Assembly (NCBI GenBank): GCA_030411725.1
Contig: MU839848.1
Location: 1-64,000 of the forward strand
From: Echria macrotheca
Taxonomy: Eukaryota > Ascomycota > Sordariomycetes > Sordariales > Schizotheciaceae
Direction of reading: 5' to 3'
DNA length: 64,000 bases
Under the pieces are notes generated by a model that saw only the letters and a program-made list of their open reading frames with translations, searched no databases and was not told the origin of the DNA. The translations under genes and the position numbers were made by a program. The stretch's first letter is position 1. Every line of letters starts with the position of its first letter. Below, piece by piece: positions 11,768-24,965 of the stretch.

Positions 11768-11875
11768 GTCGAGGCCGGGGAGACCCTCTGGAATCAAGAA
11801 GGCTTCACAGAACACTGCAACAGACACCTTTTGGTAAATTGTGTTTCACCAAATCGCTCATCCCTGCTCGGTTAG
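11534..11875 (+). CDS. Candidate small secreted protein (113 aa) antisense to the orphan above
   Basis: The ATG at 11534 (CAAAATGAG context) opens a 113-residue frame. It begins with a textbook signal peptide (MRLAFFLGLVVLGLRVW), followed by about 94 residues with six cysteines, including a CCRPC cluster. That fits the small-secreted-protein class, but there is no homology I can recall. The competing minus-strand splice model weakens the call. Confidence 0.25.
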   Translation: MRLAFFLGLVVLGLRVWDGSSVSSGCLETPDARSELVQETPSFHRHNSTPGFSNFWSVLVLEMLQVSCCRPCPPLVDHVEAGETLWNQEGFTEHCNRHLLVNCVSPNRSSLLG

Positions 11876-14800
11876 ATGTAGACGACGGGCAGAGCATCCT
11901 CAAAGCATGAAGTGCGATGTCAGAACTCCCAAGGGATGAGACTTTGTGTGGCGAGGCTGTGAGTATAACTTTCGGGTCCCGTCCGAGTATTCTACCCCGT
12001 AAATCTCTTATATCGATGAGTACTGAACATTGACAAGCCCTGGAGCCCGGAATAGGGATGTAGATGTTCTCTCCGAACTCTCCTTGTTGAAGTCGTAAGT
12101 TTAGTCCCACAATCTTTCGGAGACCAGGATCGTTTTGGAGCCCCTGGCTCCCCTGGTGAGGTTTATCATGGCAACATAGATAGGTAAACAACCCCGAGGG
12201 ACTTCCCCTAGGGAGTGAAGAAACTACGTTCAAGCAGGTTTACTGTAGAGATGCAATGGTAAGCATCTTTCTTCCGATAGTCATCCTCCACCACCGCCGC
12301 CAAGCTCACCAGCCACGTGTCGGAGATCGAGAACAGGTCGCGCCGGTGTGAGTAATGCCTTTTGAGGTATGCATCACGTCTGGATCGATACCTCTTTTTA
12401 TGGCCTCGGCATCAACCATGGCATTGTCGCGGATGAGTCCAGTAGAAGTAAGCTGTGTTCCTAGTAGGCTATTTCGAAATAGCTAACTCGAATATTCCGA
12501 GTCGGTACCTACACAATGGGTGACCACGGGATCACATACGCGAGACCGACAGCTTTGAAGCATCCGTTGCAACCTTCCTTGCGCCTACTCCTGACGGCCC
12601 AAAGGCGTCCTCTGGTTAACATGTTGTCAGTCTCGAAGAGGATCAGACTTAGCGTTGGGCTCGTGGAAACGCTACAACCCTTGGAATTGCGATACACCCG
12701 TCGGATCCCGGCAGCATGGGGCCATCCGAGCCGAAGGGGTTTATGTTGAGATGGTATAAACCGGGATACGTACAACCTCGGGAGCCGTTAGATGATTCAG
12801 CACGGTAGGTACACGCGCCCATGGCCGCCCATGGCAACGGGGATGAGCACCCGCTTGCTGCCGATGTAGGTATGACTCCTGAATTTGACGTCTTTTTCCG
12901 TCCGGTTTCCATGACCCTATATCAGCCAGTAGCCGCGTACCTACGTGCTTGCTGATGAAGAGAACCTTCTTTTGTTTGTCGCTTTACTGCGTCGTGACAC
13001 TAAAACTGCGGTGGTATCCGTGTCCGTACACATCATTACCGCACCAAACCAAGCCGTATCGCTTCACCGAGTAGGTAAGTGGACTGAGACACCAAGGAAC
13101 GGACTACTGACACCACTTGCAGTGCATTCCTGTGTACCTAGGGAGTCATGCCAAGACGTTTGCTCCAAGTTTTTCGATGTCATTTCTCTGGAGCCAGCAA
13201 AAGGTCACACAAGAGGACATCGCTCACATACACAACTGTTTACGAACACGTCCTCAAATACACAGAGGCGTAACCTTTTCTATTCTCTCTCATTGCTCCA
13301 TGTCCGCAAAGTGTGTGTATCATCACTAGTCCAATTTCTACTGCAACACCAGGCAAAAGCAACCGACATCCCAAACAGGTAAGTGAGTGGTTTCCTAATA
13401 CAGTCTACAGCCCATACACAAACTACACATTTTTTTTCCCTCTTTCGATCATCAATTTCCCGTCGTACATCTCTACACAGGCGCGTAAATCTCCGAAATG
13501 AGAGCAATACAGAATCGTGCAGCCGCCGACGCAGCCACTTTGGGAGAGGGTACGAGATTAAACTATTGACCGTCTGCAGCAACTCGGGCCTCCTCCTGGT
13601 CCTTTTGGTCGATGCTTTTCGGTGCATTCGTCTCTAGACGTGCTAGTCTGTATGAGTAGTTTCAAAAACCATAGAATTGTTGAGTTAGGTTCATTCGGTA
13701 TAAGTAAACTCTGGAGCTGAGGATCGATATCGTCAAACTGAATTAGTCTACGCTTTCACAATGACAACCTTTTAAACTCCGGAGTCAGCAGCAGGAAATG
13801 TAAACGAGTAAATACGTTTTGAAACCTTTGGCGAAAACACTCCTTTTTTCCAAGTGAGCCATTGGAGCCATGTTCCGCCTCAGGGGCTCAATTGAACCCC
13901 GTGTGATTTGCCCAAAACATATTCTCAGGACTCAGCATGATGATAGGCTTCAGTCTACATTGCAAATGAACCAGCTATTATCTGCTCATTTTTTTTCGCG
14001 CGATTCAAAGGACGATATCCTCGTAAACAGTCAGATTGGTATTCACCACCGGCCTCTTCTCGTCAATCCCACCTCCACAGACCCTTGCCGGGATAACGCA
14101 AGATTTGGTCCCCTGACAATTCTGTGAATAACCTCATGTCATTCTCCCTAAACCAACATCCTAAAAAAGACCAACAATCCGACCCAAAAGCTGCACATAA
14201 AGCCACCGTCCGTAGGTAGCATCATCTCCTCCATCCACCTCCACCTCCATACCGATTCCAAGTTTCCAAGACACCCAAACCCCCCTCGATCTTTTCCTCG
14301 GTTCCCAGCCCCCACCATCTCGCAATTCCCCAACCACTCAACTCAATTACACCGTCACCAAAAACCATCCAATCCCAGCAACCTCTCCATCATCTGGCGA
14401 TAAGCAAAAAAAGGCAACCCACAGCCTAGCTGCAACCATCGGTCGAGGTCGAGGCCATCCCCATCCCCAATTGCGCCCGACAACGTGCCTTATCTAACCT
14501 CCCAGCCAGCCCTACCGACAATCCTCCTGAGGACTGCCGTGAGGCGTGGACAAAGTGTCGAATGACGTTTTTGGAACAGACAGACGGACGCCTTATTTTC
14601 CAAGCCCGGCGCCGGGCCCCCATGCCCGCGGTCTTATTCACAGGTGAACTGATGATGGTTACATTTTCGGTTTTCGGGCTCAGATCTGCACGGTGAGGGC
14701 GAAGCGTCGTTCGGTCCAGTCCCTCCCTATTATACTTTTTTTGGCCTCCAAACTGTGCCGCCATTGAGAAAGATAATCTCAAATAAAGGAATGACTCGAA

Positions 14801-17800
14801 ATAATTTTTTTAAAGAAAACCCCCCAAAATCGACTCCTGACACAAATTTGTTGCTGCGTAAACCGTAACTCCTCCAGATTTTACAGGTATTCATCCCCAT
14901 TTCCCGCAAAACCTGCTCTGACTGCCCAGAGGTCCACGCTGCGATAGGTATCCCGGCCTCGCAACAACGAAACCACGTCCACGAACCCATTCCCACGCCT
15001 TTTCTCCTTTTCTTCCTCCAGCCTTGTCAATCCATCCATCCTCATTTTCTTCACCTCGCCGAGGCGCCCAAGGCAAACAACACTTTCTTTTCACCGCGCC
15101 AACAAAGCACACATCCGGGGGGCGTCAACGGGAAACTGCATATACTTTCGCAAAAAAAAGCCACTGAAGCCATCATCACCGAAAAACCACACTCATCGGA
15201 AGATGCACCCCCCCCTTCAACTCCGACCCCGACCCCCGCTGCAAGCCAAAAAATTTGCCTTACACACCACCAACATTCAACATTTCCTTTTTCCTCACTA
15301 CTACTTACATCATGAACTGTTTCCCGGGCGTGAGAAACTCCGGCTTTCCCACTTGGTGGGGGCCGAGAGAGGGGAGAGGGGCATCCGCCACGAGCACGTT
15401 TTTCTTTTGCCCTTTTTTCCCCCTCTTTGGACCACCACTGGACCACAACAAGCATCGGAATTCCTGAATTCTCAACGTTCGAGAACCCGTTCCTCTGACA
15501 TGATGATTTGCTCGAGCTCAAGCTTCCCCCGCAACAGTGCATCCACGCAATGCACTCGTCGCCTTGAACCAACCTTGTTGGATCATGGTTGCAGCCTTTT
15601 TCCAACTCAGCGCTCAGCAACAGCACCGCACCAGCCACCGGTTTGCAGCAAAACCACCATGCCAGCTGCACGGTGGGACAGCCCCTATTGGCCGGCACTT
15701 GGCTGAACCAATGGCATCTAACAAGGCTCTGATTTCTCGCATCGCTAGTGGCTGCCAACGAAGTGCAGATGTCCGTCCCGTCACAGCTGCCTAGATCCAA
15801 TGCGTCCCGGTATGCGTTATCTAGAGGAGGTGATCTGATAACGAAGTCGCAATAGTCGCAATATTCGGAGGCTTTTGACTGCATTGCGACCACCTCAGTG
15901 ATCTCTGCCGTCCCGTGTCTCTCCCTTGTGGTCCAGATGCCGAACCCCACACTTGAGATCCTCGAGAAAGTCTCTGGGGCATCTTGGAAGTGGTCAAGTG
16001 GATGCCTGGGGCCCTCTTACACATCTCTCCCAATGAGCTGAACAAGGCGACAAAAGGCAGCAAATGGTGTAATAAGCGCCCCCAAGCGGCCGCAGTTGAT
16101 GTCATCGACAAAGTCGTGTCCAATCCAAGCGTTCCGCCCCACATCATCGTTGGTGAAAAGTACGGCCGCTGGTAGGCCTCACATCTAGGCTAACTGTCGC
16201 GATAAACATGCCGTCACACGCTGGGCGTTGAGGATGGCTGCCGCAGATAGGGATAGATCAACTTTCTCACGCCCGTCTCGGCGCCAAAACCAACATTGTC
16301 TTGAAAATGGTTGGCGTTCTGACCTCCTTCACCGCGCCCTCACCGAGGATAAGCCTGGAGTATTGTTTCAGGGCTCAGGCAACATAAGGCAACCGACCTT
16401 CGGCGCTTCTGGAACGGTGCGTAGACGTAAGCCACGTGCAACCTTCATCCCATTCCGGGGCCGTGGGAAGGGAGCATCTGTCCCTTAATTTGAGCCCCGC
16501 ACGGCCCGGGCGTAGCTTCGCAGAAACTAACTACCCGGACTGTCCTTCACCGGCGTCGGGAGCAGTGGGGCCGAGAGGTCAGTGCAGAGCCGTAATTCCG
16601 GCACGGCCTACCGGTCTGTCCCGGGGATCACACCTTTGCAGACCCGGTGCACACCGACGTTTCTCCTCGCAAAGCTGCGCGTGGATACGATCCTTCCGCC
16701 CTTTGCCGATCGCTGCTCTGATCCCAAGCCTCAAGGTAAGGCCCAACCGCTCCAGCTCACCGTGAATCCAATAGCAATCAAGCTCCGCAAGGCAACTGCT
16801 GCTATCGACGTATTGGGCCTGAAAGAGCGGTCTCGGGCATCGAGATTACCGAGTTGCATGCAGTTCTACATAAACCATGAAAGTTGGTCAGGTTGCGACG
16901 TGGCGCTGCTCAACTTGAAAAACCCCTGTGGTGGCTGCAAAATTGGTGGACGTGCTGCTCTGGTTCACGGTTCCGCCCTGGTGGGCTGGATTGTAGGGCC
17001 ACCAGCTAGCCTCAAGCAGCCCTATTGTAATACCAGGCGTTATTCACTGACCCGAAAACGACGTAAGTGCAGCCGTGAGCTTCGGGCATCAACAATCGTT
17101 GTCCTTCTCCGTGCGTTGGCGTGTCGGATACCGTATCCCCTGTTGTACAGAGGGCGCACAGTTGCCGCTGTTGGCGCGTGTTTGCTCCGGCCATGAAGCA
17201 AACTTCAGCTGTGACGGGCTGGTTTCGACCCGATATTGGCGCTGGCCTCATCCGCTCAACCATGTCTTCAGAGCTTGAGCGCTCGGGCTTCGCAAGGCAG
17301 CGGAAACAGCCTCGCACTTGACTGAGCTCGCACCGGTGTACAGGCTCAAATAAGGCATCGACGCCTTCGTCACAGCGATCTGCAATTTGCCTTCCGGGGC
17401 TGTCTGAGCCACCGGGCCAGGCGCTTGTGATATAATCCACTGCATCTCCGCCGACAAGCAATAACTCTACCGCTTCAACCGCCAGAATTGTCCAAGAGAG
17501 CCTGTCGAGTATAACCTGTAGCTGGAGGGGCTGTGTCTTGGTGGCGACGCCTTGAACGACCATAAGCAGGCCAGGCCTGTACGAGAAGAGTCATCCCACG
17601 AGACCCGATCGCGACGACAATACTACGCAGATCCAGATTCCGTCGATACCGATTTCGGAGGCTAACGAGAAAGGCGGCGGTAAGGGCGGCCGGGAACAGG
17701 GGCGGCGGGACCGAGCTTGGAATGTTGAGATGATTTCCTACAGGCCATCCTGCAAGGGGTAGTCTTCTTCGCTGAACGATGTCTTTCGGACTGACGGAAG

Positions 17801-18471
17801 AGGCTGTACCTACACTGTCAGATCGGGTGTTTGGTGACTGTACTGTACAGCATATCGACTTGAATGTTAGCGGGAACCTGCAGTCATCGGCCCCGAACAC
17901 TGTATTCCCGTGTTACTGCACACAAACCATCGTTGGAGAACATAGGTTCTGTGCTCTTTTCGGACAGTGTTGTACGTGGAAGGACAGCCAGTTTTGGAGC
18001 TCCAAGCATAGATAATCACCATGAATTGGATCCGTAAAGTCGGAACTATCGTGCTTGAAATGTCCATCCCAGTCCGTACATTCTGAAAGTTTGGAGTCTG
18101 ACATTCTGTTTGGGCATACGCTCCTCGGAACGTGCCTTGAGCCGCCAAAGCAATTGCACTGTTTGTTTGTGTTCCTGCCGAAAAGGGGTAAGGGGGATCA
18201 GTCCACCACCACATTGATGCGATAGACAGAAACCACTGTGCTGACAACATCGAATATAGAAAAGTCCTGGACGAGAAAGGAAGGGTCCAATGTTGAGAAA
18301 AAGCGCCAAGGTTCGGAGCCAAATCGCCGGCAGTGCTTTGCGCGAGTCAGCGCCGCCGTCACTGGCCGCCTGGCACAGAGATGGGTCGAGAGAGCACTGG
18401 AAATATCCACGAATTGGCCAACCAACGCCAACATAACTCTTTTATACACTCAAGATATCTCCCGGCGGAAG
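11876..18471. other. Long gene-poor region, no recognisable genes
   Basis: About 6.6 kb without a frame I can tie to a family. The longest frame (15051-15950, minus, 299 codons) has no domain and an irregular composition. A Cys-rich stretch on the minus strand (stop at 17913, about 80 codons upstream, eight Cys) lacks a convincing start or donor. C-rich patches occur at 14.15-14.35 and 15.2-15.3 kb. Confidence 0.4.
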
Positions 18472-19279
18472 CTAGTGTTGCTTCATTGCCGTGGGAGGCT
18501 CCACAGGTTCCCAGTTTATGCCATCGAAAGAGGGTACGTGGACGTAGCCATCACCGGCCCGGCTTTCTTCGTCGGTCGGCGAGACTGGCGTCTCCTCACC
18601 GTCTTCCAAGTGATTCAGCGGCGGCGGCGAAAGGCTAGGCAGAAAGGGGCCGGGGGCGAACTGCGATGGGAACGATCTGCCGGCTTGATCAAGGTTCGTC
18701 GATGCGCATCTTCTTTTTTTCGCCCGAAGTGTTGTGGCCATCGTAGTTGAAGTCGAAGATGATGGTCTGCTCTCTGGGATATTTCCCAGCAAAAAATCTT
18801 CCTTTTCCTTTCTCTCACCGTCCGCGATGGGGCTCTTCACCCAATCTCCGTTGGTTGCTGAGCACCCCCATTCAGAGTTCGAGCTGGCCAGTGTCAGTGA
18901 TTCGAACATATCTTAGAGGGATCACGGGAACATACGGTGGTGTCGACCCCATCTCGACGTGCAGAGATGCTCCCATGATCGTATCCGCCTCATCTGCTCG
19001 GTATGGATCAGCAGCGGGCGAAGAGAAGCCCGGCGGGGGACGAGATGAGACCATGTCCCACGGCGAAATCGGCAGAGAGTGGTCGAGATAAGATGTGTCA
19101 TTGCACAGGAAAGGTAGTCTACCACTGTTGTATCCAGGCACAGTGTTGCTCAGAGGCAGCGAGCTGTCAGGCCATACTGGGTATGCCGTCGATGATGCAG
19201 TTGGGGCGTCAGGAGGATCACCGACTTGCTCCTCAGAAAGAATACCGTCCGGTGTGAAGTCTCGATAGTGATGAGACAT
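18472..19279 (-). CDS. Hypothetical disordered protein (251 aa), two exons
   Basis: Exon 1 (18936-19279) and exon 2 (18472-18883) flank a 52-nt intron with a GTATGT donor, CACTGAC branch site and GGCCAG acceptor; the phases match, and the stop in each unspliced frame is avoided only by splicing. The first ATG (19279) has an AAAAAATG context. The product is rich in Ser, Pro, Asp and Glu, with a short basic patch (LRAKKRRCAS) in the second half that could be a nuclear localisation signal. No domain is recognised. Probably intrinsically disordered and lineage-restricted; a role in nuclear regulation is only a guess from the basic patch. It sits alone in the gene-poor region. Confidence 0.6.
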
Positions 19280-19616
19280 TTTTTGGATAGTCAAACTTGG
19301 GTCTTCCTGGTCGTGTGGTCGAGGTCTCGGTTTGTCGTCGGTGCTGTTGGTGCCGATGGTGAAGTAAACCGGCAACTCGAGGGGCAATGACACAGCTTAT
19401 CAACAAGGGAACAATGGAGCCATCGATGCTCCACCCTCCGCCCGATTCTAGCGGACACGACGTCAACAACGTATAGGAACGCATCCTAGAGTCTTACCAC
19501 TGCACGGTTCGCAACCGACTGGCTGGAAAGTCCTGGCGGTGTGCTCCGAACAACCATGGGACGGGTTTTGGGACAAGGCAACCGTCCATGAACTTGAAAT
19601 GCGCACTGATTGGTGT

Positions 19617-19841
19617 TCAATTCGCATCTTTCGGCCGAGCCCGAGATTCTCCTTGTCCCCGACTACGCGGCAGTTCCTGATCGGTCAATCCATTTCCAGG
19701 AACGCGGTTTGAACAGTGGACGACCGGGGGGGCCGACCTCGACGACATGACGAGGGTGATTTGGACTCTTGGAGACTGGCGGTTCGCAAAAAGGCGTCCT
19801 AGTTCGAATTGGCCACGATCCATCGTCACTGAGTGGGCCAT
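19617..19841 (-). CDS. Short ORF upstream of the disordered-protein gene (74 aa)
   Basis: An ATG in a strong context (GAAATGGCC) opens a 74-codon basic, hydrophilic frame. It may be a separate small gene or an upstream exon of the gene at 18472-19279, but I could not find a convincing donor. No family recognised. Confidence 0.2.
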   Translation of the reverse strand: MAHSVTMDRGQFELGRLFANRQSPRVQITLVMSSRSAPPVVHCSNRVPGNGLTDQELPRSRGQGESRARPKDAN

Positions 19842-21381
19842 TTCGGGCTCCGATGCCGATTCGCGGATTTCTGCTGGGTTAGAGAGTAGAGATTGGGGCG
19901 AGGCATGCCGGCAACCCGCCTGAAGAGGAAGATGGATAGAGGATCGGAATAAGGCGTTCGAAGAAGCAAAGGCAGCCGTTATACCGTTTCTTGGGGCTGT
20001 TCAGGAGGGGAGACTGCCGGAAAGCCGGAAGACGCCTTGTCCTGCAGCCGACCTCACTCCTGGGATAGGGCACGTGTTGCCGAGAATGCGTCTGTGGAAG
20101 GGGCCAGGCCCCCATTTGGTTCGTTTTGGGACAAGAGAAGGATGGCCAGCATTCGACGGGAACTGGCCATAAGACGGATTGGCTACTCGCTGGGTTTGCT
20201 GTCGGAAGAGGAAGGGAATGAAAGAAATCGAGGGACTTGAGAGGGTTCGAGGGGCGCTGGGCCGCCGGGTGGGCTGGCAACTCTGTCTGCTGCCGAATAG
20301 CAAGCCGTTGAGCCCATAAGGGGAAGGTACGACAGAACAAAAATCACACTTTCCATCGGGCTTGCCGTCCCCCAGACTGTCCAACCGGTGTTTTTGCCTA
20401 GTCCAACGGTTTCAAGACAAAAGAATGTGGACGGGTTCCCCAGACGCCATACCGGAAACTGATTGGGGCCAGAGTTTCGTCAGGCTTTCGTGTTGTTGTT
20501 TTTTTGTTTTTCTTTTGCACGAAGCAAGTTTTGTGCGCTGCAACCACATCTTTTCCCCCGTTGAAAACTTTGTCCGGGGCCCCAACTCGCTTGTGATGGA
20601 CGACGACAGAATCACAGCTCCAATCCCAGAGCCACCAATACTAGATGCTGTCTCTATGTCGCATGGGCGTCGGGTCAAGTTTACTCTCAACAGATCGACA
20701 AAACGAGTGCCAGCAGTCCCGTCGCGAGAGTCGAAGAAATTACGAAGAGCCTTCCGGAGAGACCGGCGAGGATTGGTCTAGAGAACGACAGACAATCTTG
20801 GAGCGCGCATCAGCTTTTGGCTTAACATCGACTCGTGCTGCCCCCCGTCTTCGTTTGGAGCCGAGCCGTGGCGACTCGCGGTAGCTCCTCTCGGCCGGCC
20901 TTCCTGCTTGAACTGGCCCGCGTCGGATACTGGAGTGGTGAGGTACCGATCGATTCTGGTAACCCCTCCTCAGATGGCGCTGATACGCAGTCTAGATTTC
21001 CCGATTGAGCCAGGCAAGCCGCCAACATCGTGGTACAGACGATGGCTTCCCCAGCTCCCAGCCCCCTCCCCCGCTCGATATCACAACAATATATCACGAA
21101 CCGCACTTGACGAGCTGTGCTGCTGCAGAGTTCGCAGGTGGGCTTGCATTAGTCTAACACGCAGCAACGAGATTGCGGAAAGCTCGCCTGGCAGATGCAG
21201 GTGAAAACCAGCCGGAGAGCTGCTTGACAGCGGGGACAGTCCGAATCGGCTGGCTCTTTCTTGGGCACGATGAAGAACGATGCGGCTCCTGCTGGGATGA
21301 TGGCATCATGTCTCTCCCACCCGCGCCAGACCCCTGCCAACAAGGGACGGGCCTGCTACGCGCCCGGGCCCTAACCTGCAC

Positions 21382-21672
21382 TCAGTAAACATCATCCTCC
21401 GTCGGCCATTCCGCACCATCCCATGTTTGGGAGCCAATAGCAGCAAGATGCGGTTGAGGATTGGGGTGCATCGAGGGCGGAAGCGGATTCCCCTCATGGA
21501 AGAAGCAGCGCGTCTGCAATCGGAAGCCGATCACCTGCACGACACATCCACAGCACAGATCTGTGTTTCTTGCGCACCCCGCACAGCTCAGTCCACTTAA
21601 CAGCACCCCGAATCGGAGATGGGCACGAACGGGGGGCCTCAGTTGGATGTACTTTGGTACACAGTGGTCTGA
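21382..21672 (-). CDS. Possible 3' exon of an unresolved gene (96 codons)
   Basis: After an acceptor-like CGACAG ending at 21673, an open frame runs to a stop at 21382. It contains a Cys cluster (SCAGCARNTDLCCGC) followed by a Pro/His-rich tail ending in TEDDVY. The composition is protein-like, but the 5' exon was not found and no family is recognised. It could equally be a chance frame. Confidence 0.22.
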   Translation of the reverse strand, partial: SDHCVPKYIQLRPPVRAHLRFGVLLSGLSCAGCARNTDLCCGCVVQVIGFRLQTRCFFHEGNPLPPSMHPNPQPHLAAIGSQTWDGAEWPTEDDVY

Positions 21673-24600
21673 CTGTCGTTATATGTTTCATGACGCAGTG
21701 TTGATTCGCCATGGGGTGTTCCCTCGAGTTCTTGGGCAGAACCCTACGGCTGCGAACGGGGATTAATCTATGGGTAGTCGATTTCCACCTCGGGGCTTCC
21801 TCCAAGGCCACCCTCCAGGAGCGAGTCTTCTCAACTTTCTACCGTCTTGGAAGAAACACTTTGACCAGAGGAGCCCCAGTTACGATTTTTCGTGCCGACG
21901 ATAAACCTCATTTATGTCACTACGCTTTTCCTCATTGGTTTCACGACAATCTGGTGCACCGATTCACGCTCCGCATCATTTTCCCCATGTTTTCCATACG
22001 TGTTGCTAAGTTTTGTTTCGAGCATCCCCGACCAAGACACTAACTAGAACTAGGGACCGCAACGTCACCTTGGGCCCATAGTCGTGGTCTGGAAAATCGC
22101 ACACGTGTATCTGGGAGGACCTGTGGCTCTATGTGGGAACACATGTGTCCTTCTCACGGGCAGTCCCAATCAACTGGAAACCAAGCGACACGGGACACGC
22201 AGATCTCAGGCTGCCTTGCCATGGTTGAGCGGTTCATTTAAGCTTCAAGTGGCCCCACTGGATCTCATTGGCGGCCCGGTCCGCTGTGGGGGGTCGTGGG
22301 TTAGGGGTCTTGAGCGTCGCAATGGGATGGGAGGCTCACCGCCATGAATGAAGGAGTCTTGACCGTGTGTGGGGGGGTTGATCTTGGCTGTGAGGCCGCT
22401 GAGAGCACCATGAGGGCTCTATTCGCATCTTGGGTTCCGTTTTGATCGGTTCTGCAGGCAAGGATGTTTGGTCCAACGGAAATGTCCCGAAAGGGGTTTT
22501 ATCCTTCGACGGACTTGCTTGAAGCGTCCGAGCATCTCGACGGGGCTATGTGTCTCCAAATCCTACATGGCGATGGCATGGCAGGAAGGCTAGGTGTCTC
22601 CAATTTAGATTGGCGAAAAGTGTGAGCGAGTCAGTCAAGGTAGCGTACATTTCCCGCTTATTTCTTTTTAAGTTCTGGTTCCGGAAGCATGCACATTCAT
22701 ACCCCATTCGTCATTCGTGAATTGGTTGCAGAGGGAAACAGAGCACTTCGAAATGTCTCCTTCGGGTACCGATGATGCTGGGTTTTGATGAGGTGGAGTT
22801 TTGGAGTTTACGCCTCGGAGCAAGTGCATTTCCAGGTTGGACATTGGGTATTGGGTGGAGATGGTGGACTTGAACGACACCTTGGGCATTTGCCCTGGAG
22901 TTTCCTGTCCGTGGATGGCACCGTTTACCCATTGGTCGAGCGCAAGATTTCGCTGGAGGATGCTTTTGCTTGTTTCGGTTCGATTATGCTATTGGATGAG
23001 TGATCGATCCTCTGGCCGGCATAAGATGTGTTGCGGGGTTTGATGAGCCCGCAGATTCGGCGAGTCTTGTACCGTCCGGGAGTGACGATGCCCGAGCTGC
23101 TCTTATGTGGAGGTTGTGGAGGTGATTGTATTACGGTGTATGGTGCCGTCAATGACTTCGGAGCCAATCGGGCAGATGCACACGGCCTTTTGAGCGGTGC
23201 CACGCTGTGGGAAGAAGACTACGGCACATTGCGCAGCAAGCCATCACAAGCGGGATTGGCGGTGTCCAGAGTCAGGTGCCAACACAAGTTTCGGGCACAG
23301 AGTCGATGTGCATGATCGGCTTGGTGATGGGGCATCGGACGCCGCTGGCTTTGGTGTATTTTGGGTATTCGTATGCCGATTTGCATGGTGCTCAGAGTTG
23401 AGACTTGAAGTGAGGACGAAAAGAGGATTTGTTTGGGGCTAATTAAGGGGGACCCACCCTGCCCGGAATGCGGTGGATCTGAGTCACTATGTAAATGGTT
23501 TGCTAGAACTGGACTGGGAGAGAAAAAGAGAAAACTGACAGCTCAAGAAAATTGTTGATGGAGCATCGCTCGTGGTTTTGATGCGGCCTTTCTTTCCTTT
23601 GTAGGAGGAAAGTGGCAACTGGCCCCTGGGCACTTCCCAAACACCGAGGAAGCTCCAAGCCCCCAACGCTTGTGCGTGACGCAGCAGCGCTGTAGTCCGG
23701 AGATCACAGTTTACACATGGCCCGATCGACCCAAAATGTTTGCGATCCTGCAACCGAGAGTTGCTCTGCCAATCATTGTCTCGGCGCGATGGGCGCCATT
23801 CACAGCTTGGAATTTCGGTAACCGATGTTAACGTCGGCGACATCAACCGATGAGAGTTGTTTTCTCCTCAAGGACCCCGGTCTCAACGTCACCTTCCTTG
23901 GTACAACACAGTAGGAACGGTTGGCATGACACATGCTCGGCTGCGACATTGGGCTTCTTCCGAAAACAAACGACTTGCACGACGGCAGCCTCTTGTCACC
24001 ATAGGTGTCTCTCCCGCTTTGCTCCCGGAATTTCACAGTTCCATACAAGAAAGCCCCACCTACAACATGTCGTCGCGCCTCGCTGCTATCCATACCACTT
24101 CTGTGACCCTCCCACAGTTCCTACGAGTTGAATCTGGCCCCCTTACCGTTCTGAGGCTACCCCTACGAGCTTGGAAGTCCTCCCGAAGTCAAGCCCACGC
24201 TAGAATGCACCCATCGACAATCCCACATCACCGCCGCGATGTTCATATCGCGCAAGAACGACGCCGATGCCCCGCGACTACCACTCAGTCACGCAAGTCT
24301 TCGAGGGGTTGTGTCGTGGGTAAAGCCCATAGAGTCTTCTTCCCTCGAGTGCATGCTGATGGTGTATGAATGCTGCAGTGTACCATTTTCTGTCCGCCCT
24401 GCTGGTTCTTCGGACGTCGAATGGCTAGTTCGGCCATTGGCCGGGGAGTAGGTTGTTCGGAATACCACCGGCCCTTCTGGAACTCTGGAAGGGCCTTTTT
24501 CGACATATCCATCGACCCCCAGGAACTCGATGGCATCGATCTCATGGGCTCGCCACCTTCACCCCACCGCCCCACCCAAAAGCTCCAACTCCCGAACAGG

Positions 24601-24965
24601 AAGACAAACGAATCGATATAAACGGAACCACACTTGCACCCAGATATTGCTCACAGCTATGAGGATCACTGCATATGTACAGCACATCAGCCCAGATACG
24701 AGTCGAGTCGACAGTTCTGCTCTTCGGAACGCTAGACGTGAGCATCCCCGCCTCCAAGCCACTACTTGCGAAGCACCACGCTATGTACAGTACTGCCTCT
24801 CCCGCGGAAGCAAACCCCCGATCCCTACACATTATAAACGGCTTTTCCTGCCCAGAACCAAGGGTTTAATAATTTTAAACAATGCCAACAGAAAATCACC
24901 AACAGCTGACATGATCCGGACCGATGTACACGCTTCTCGACATGCGGGAAGGCAATACCGAGCAA
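21673..24965. other. Gene-poor region
   Basis: No supported gene, tRNA or repeat. Short frames on both strands have no start context or domain that supports them. Confidence 0.35.

Noticed and set aside
15051..15950. 299-codon open frame on the minus strand
   Set aside because: No domain, erratic composition with Cys/Trp-rich runs, no splice or start support; best explained as a chance frame in GC-rich DNA.
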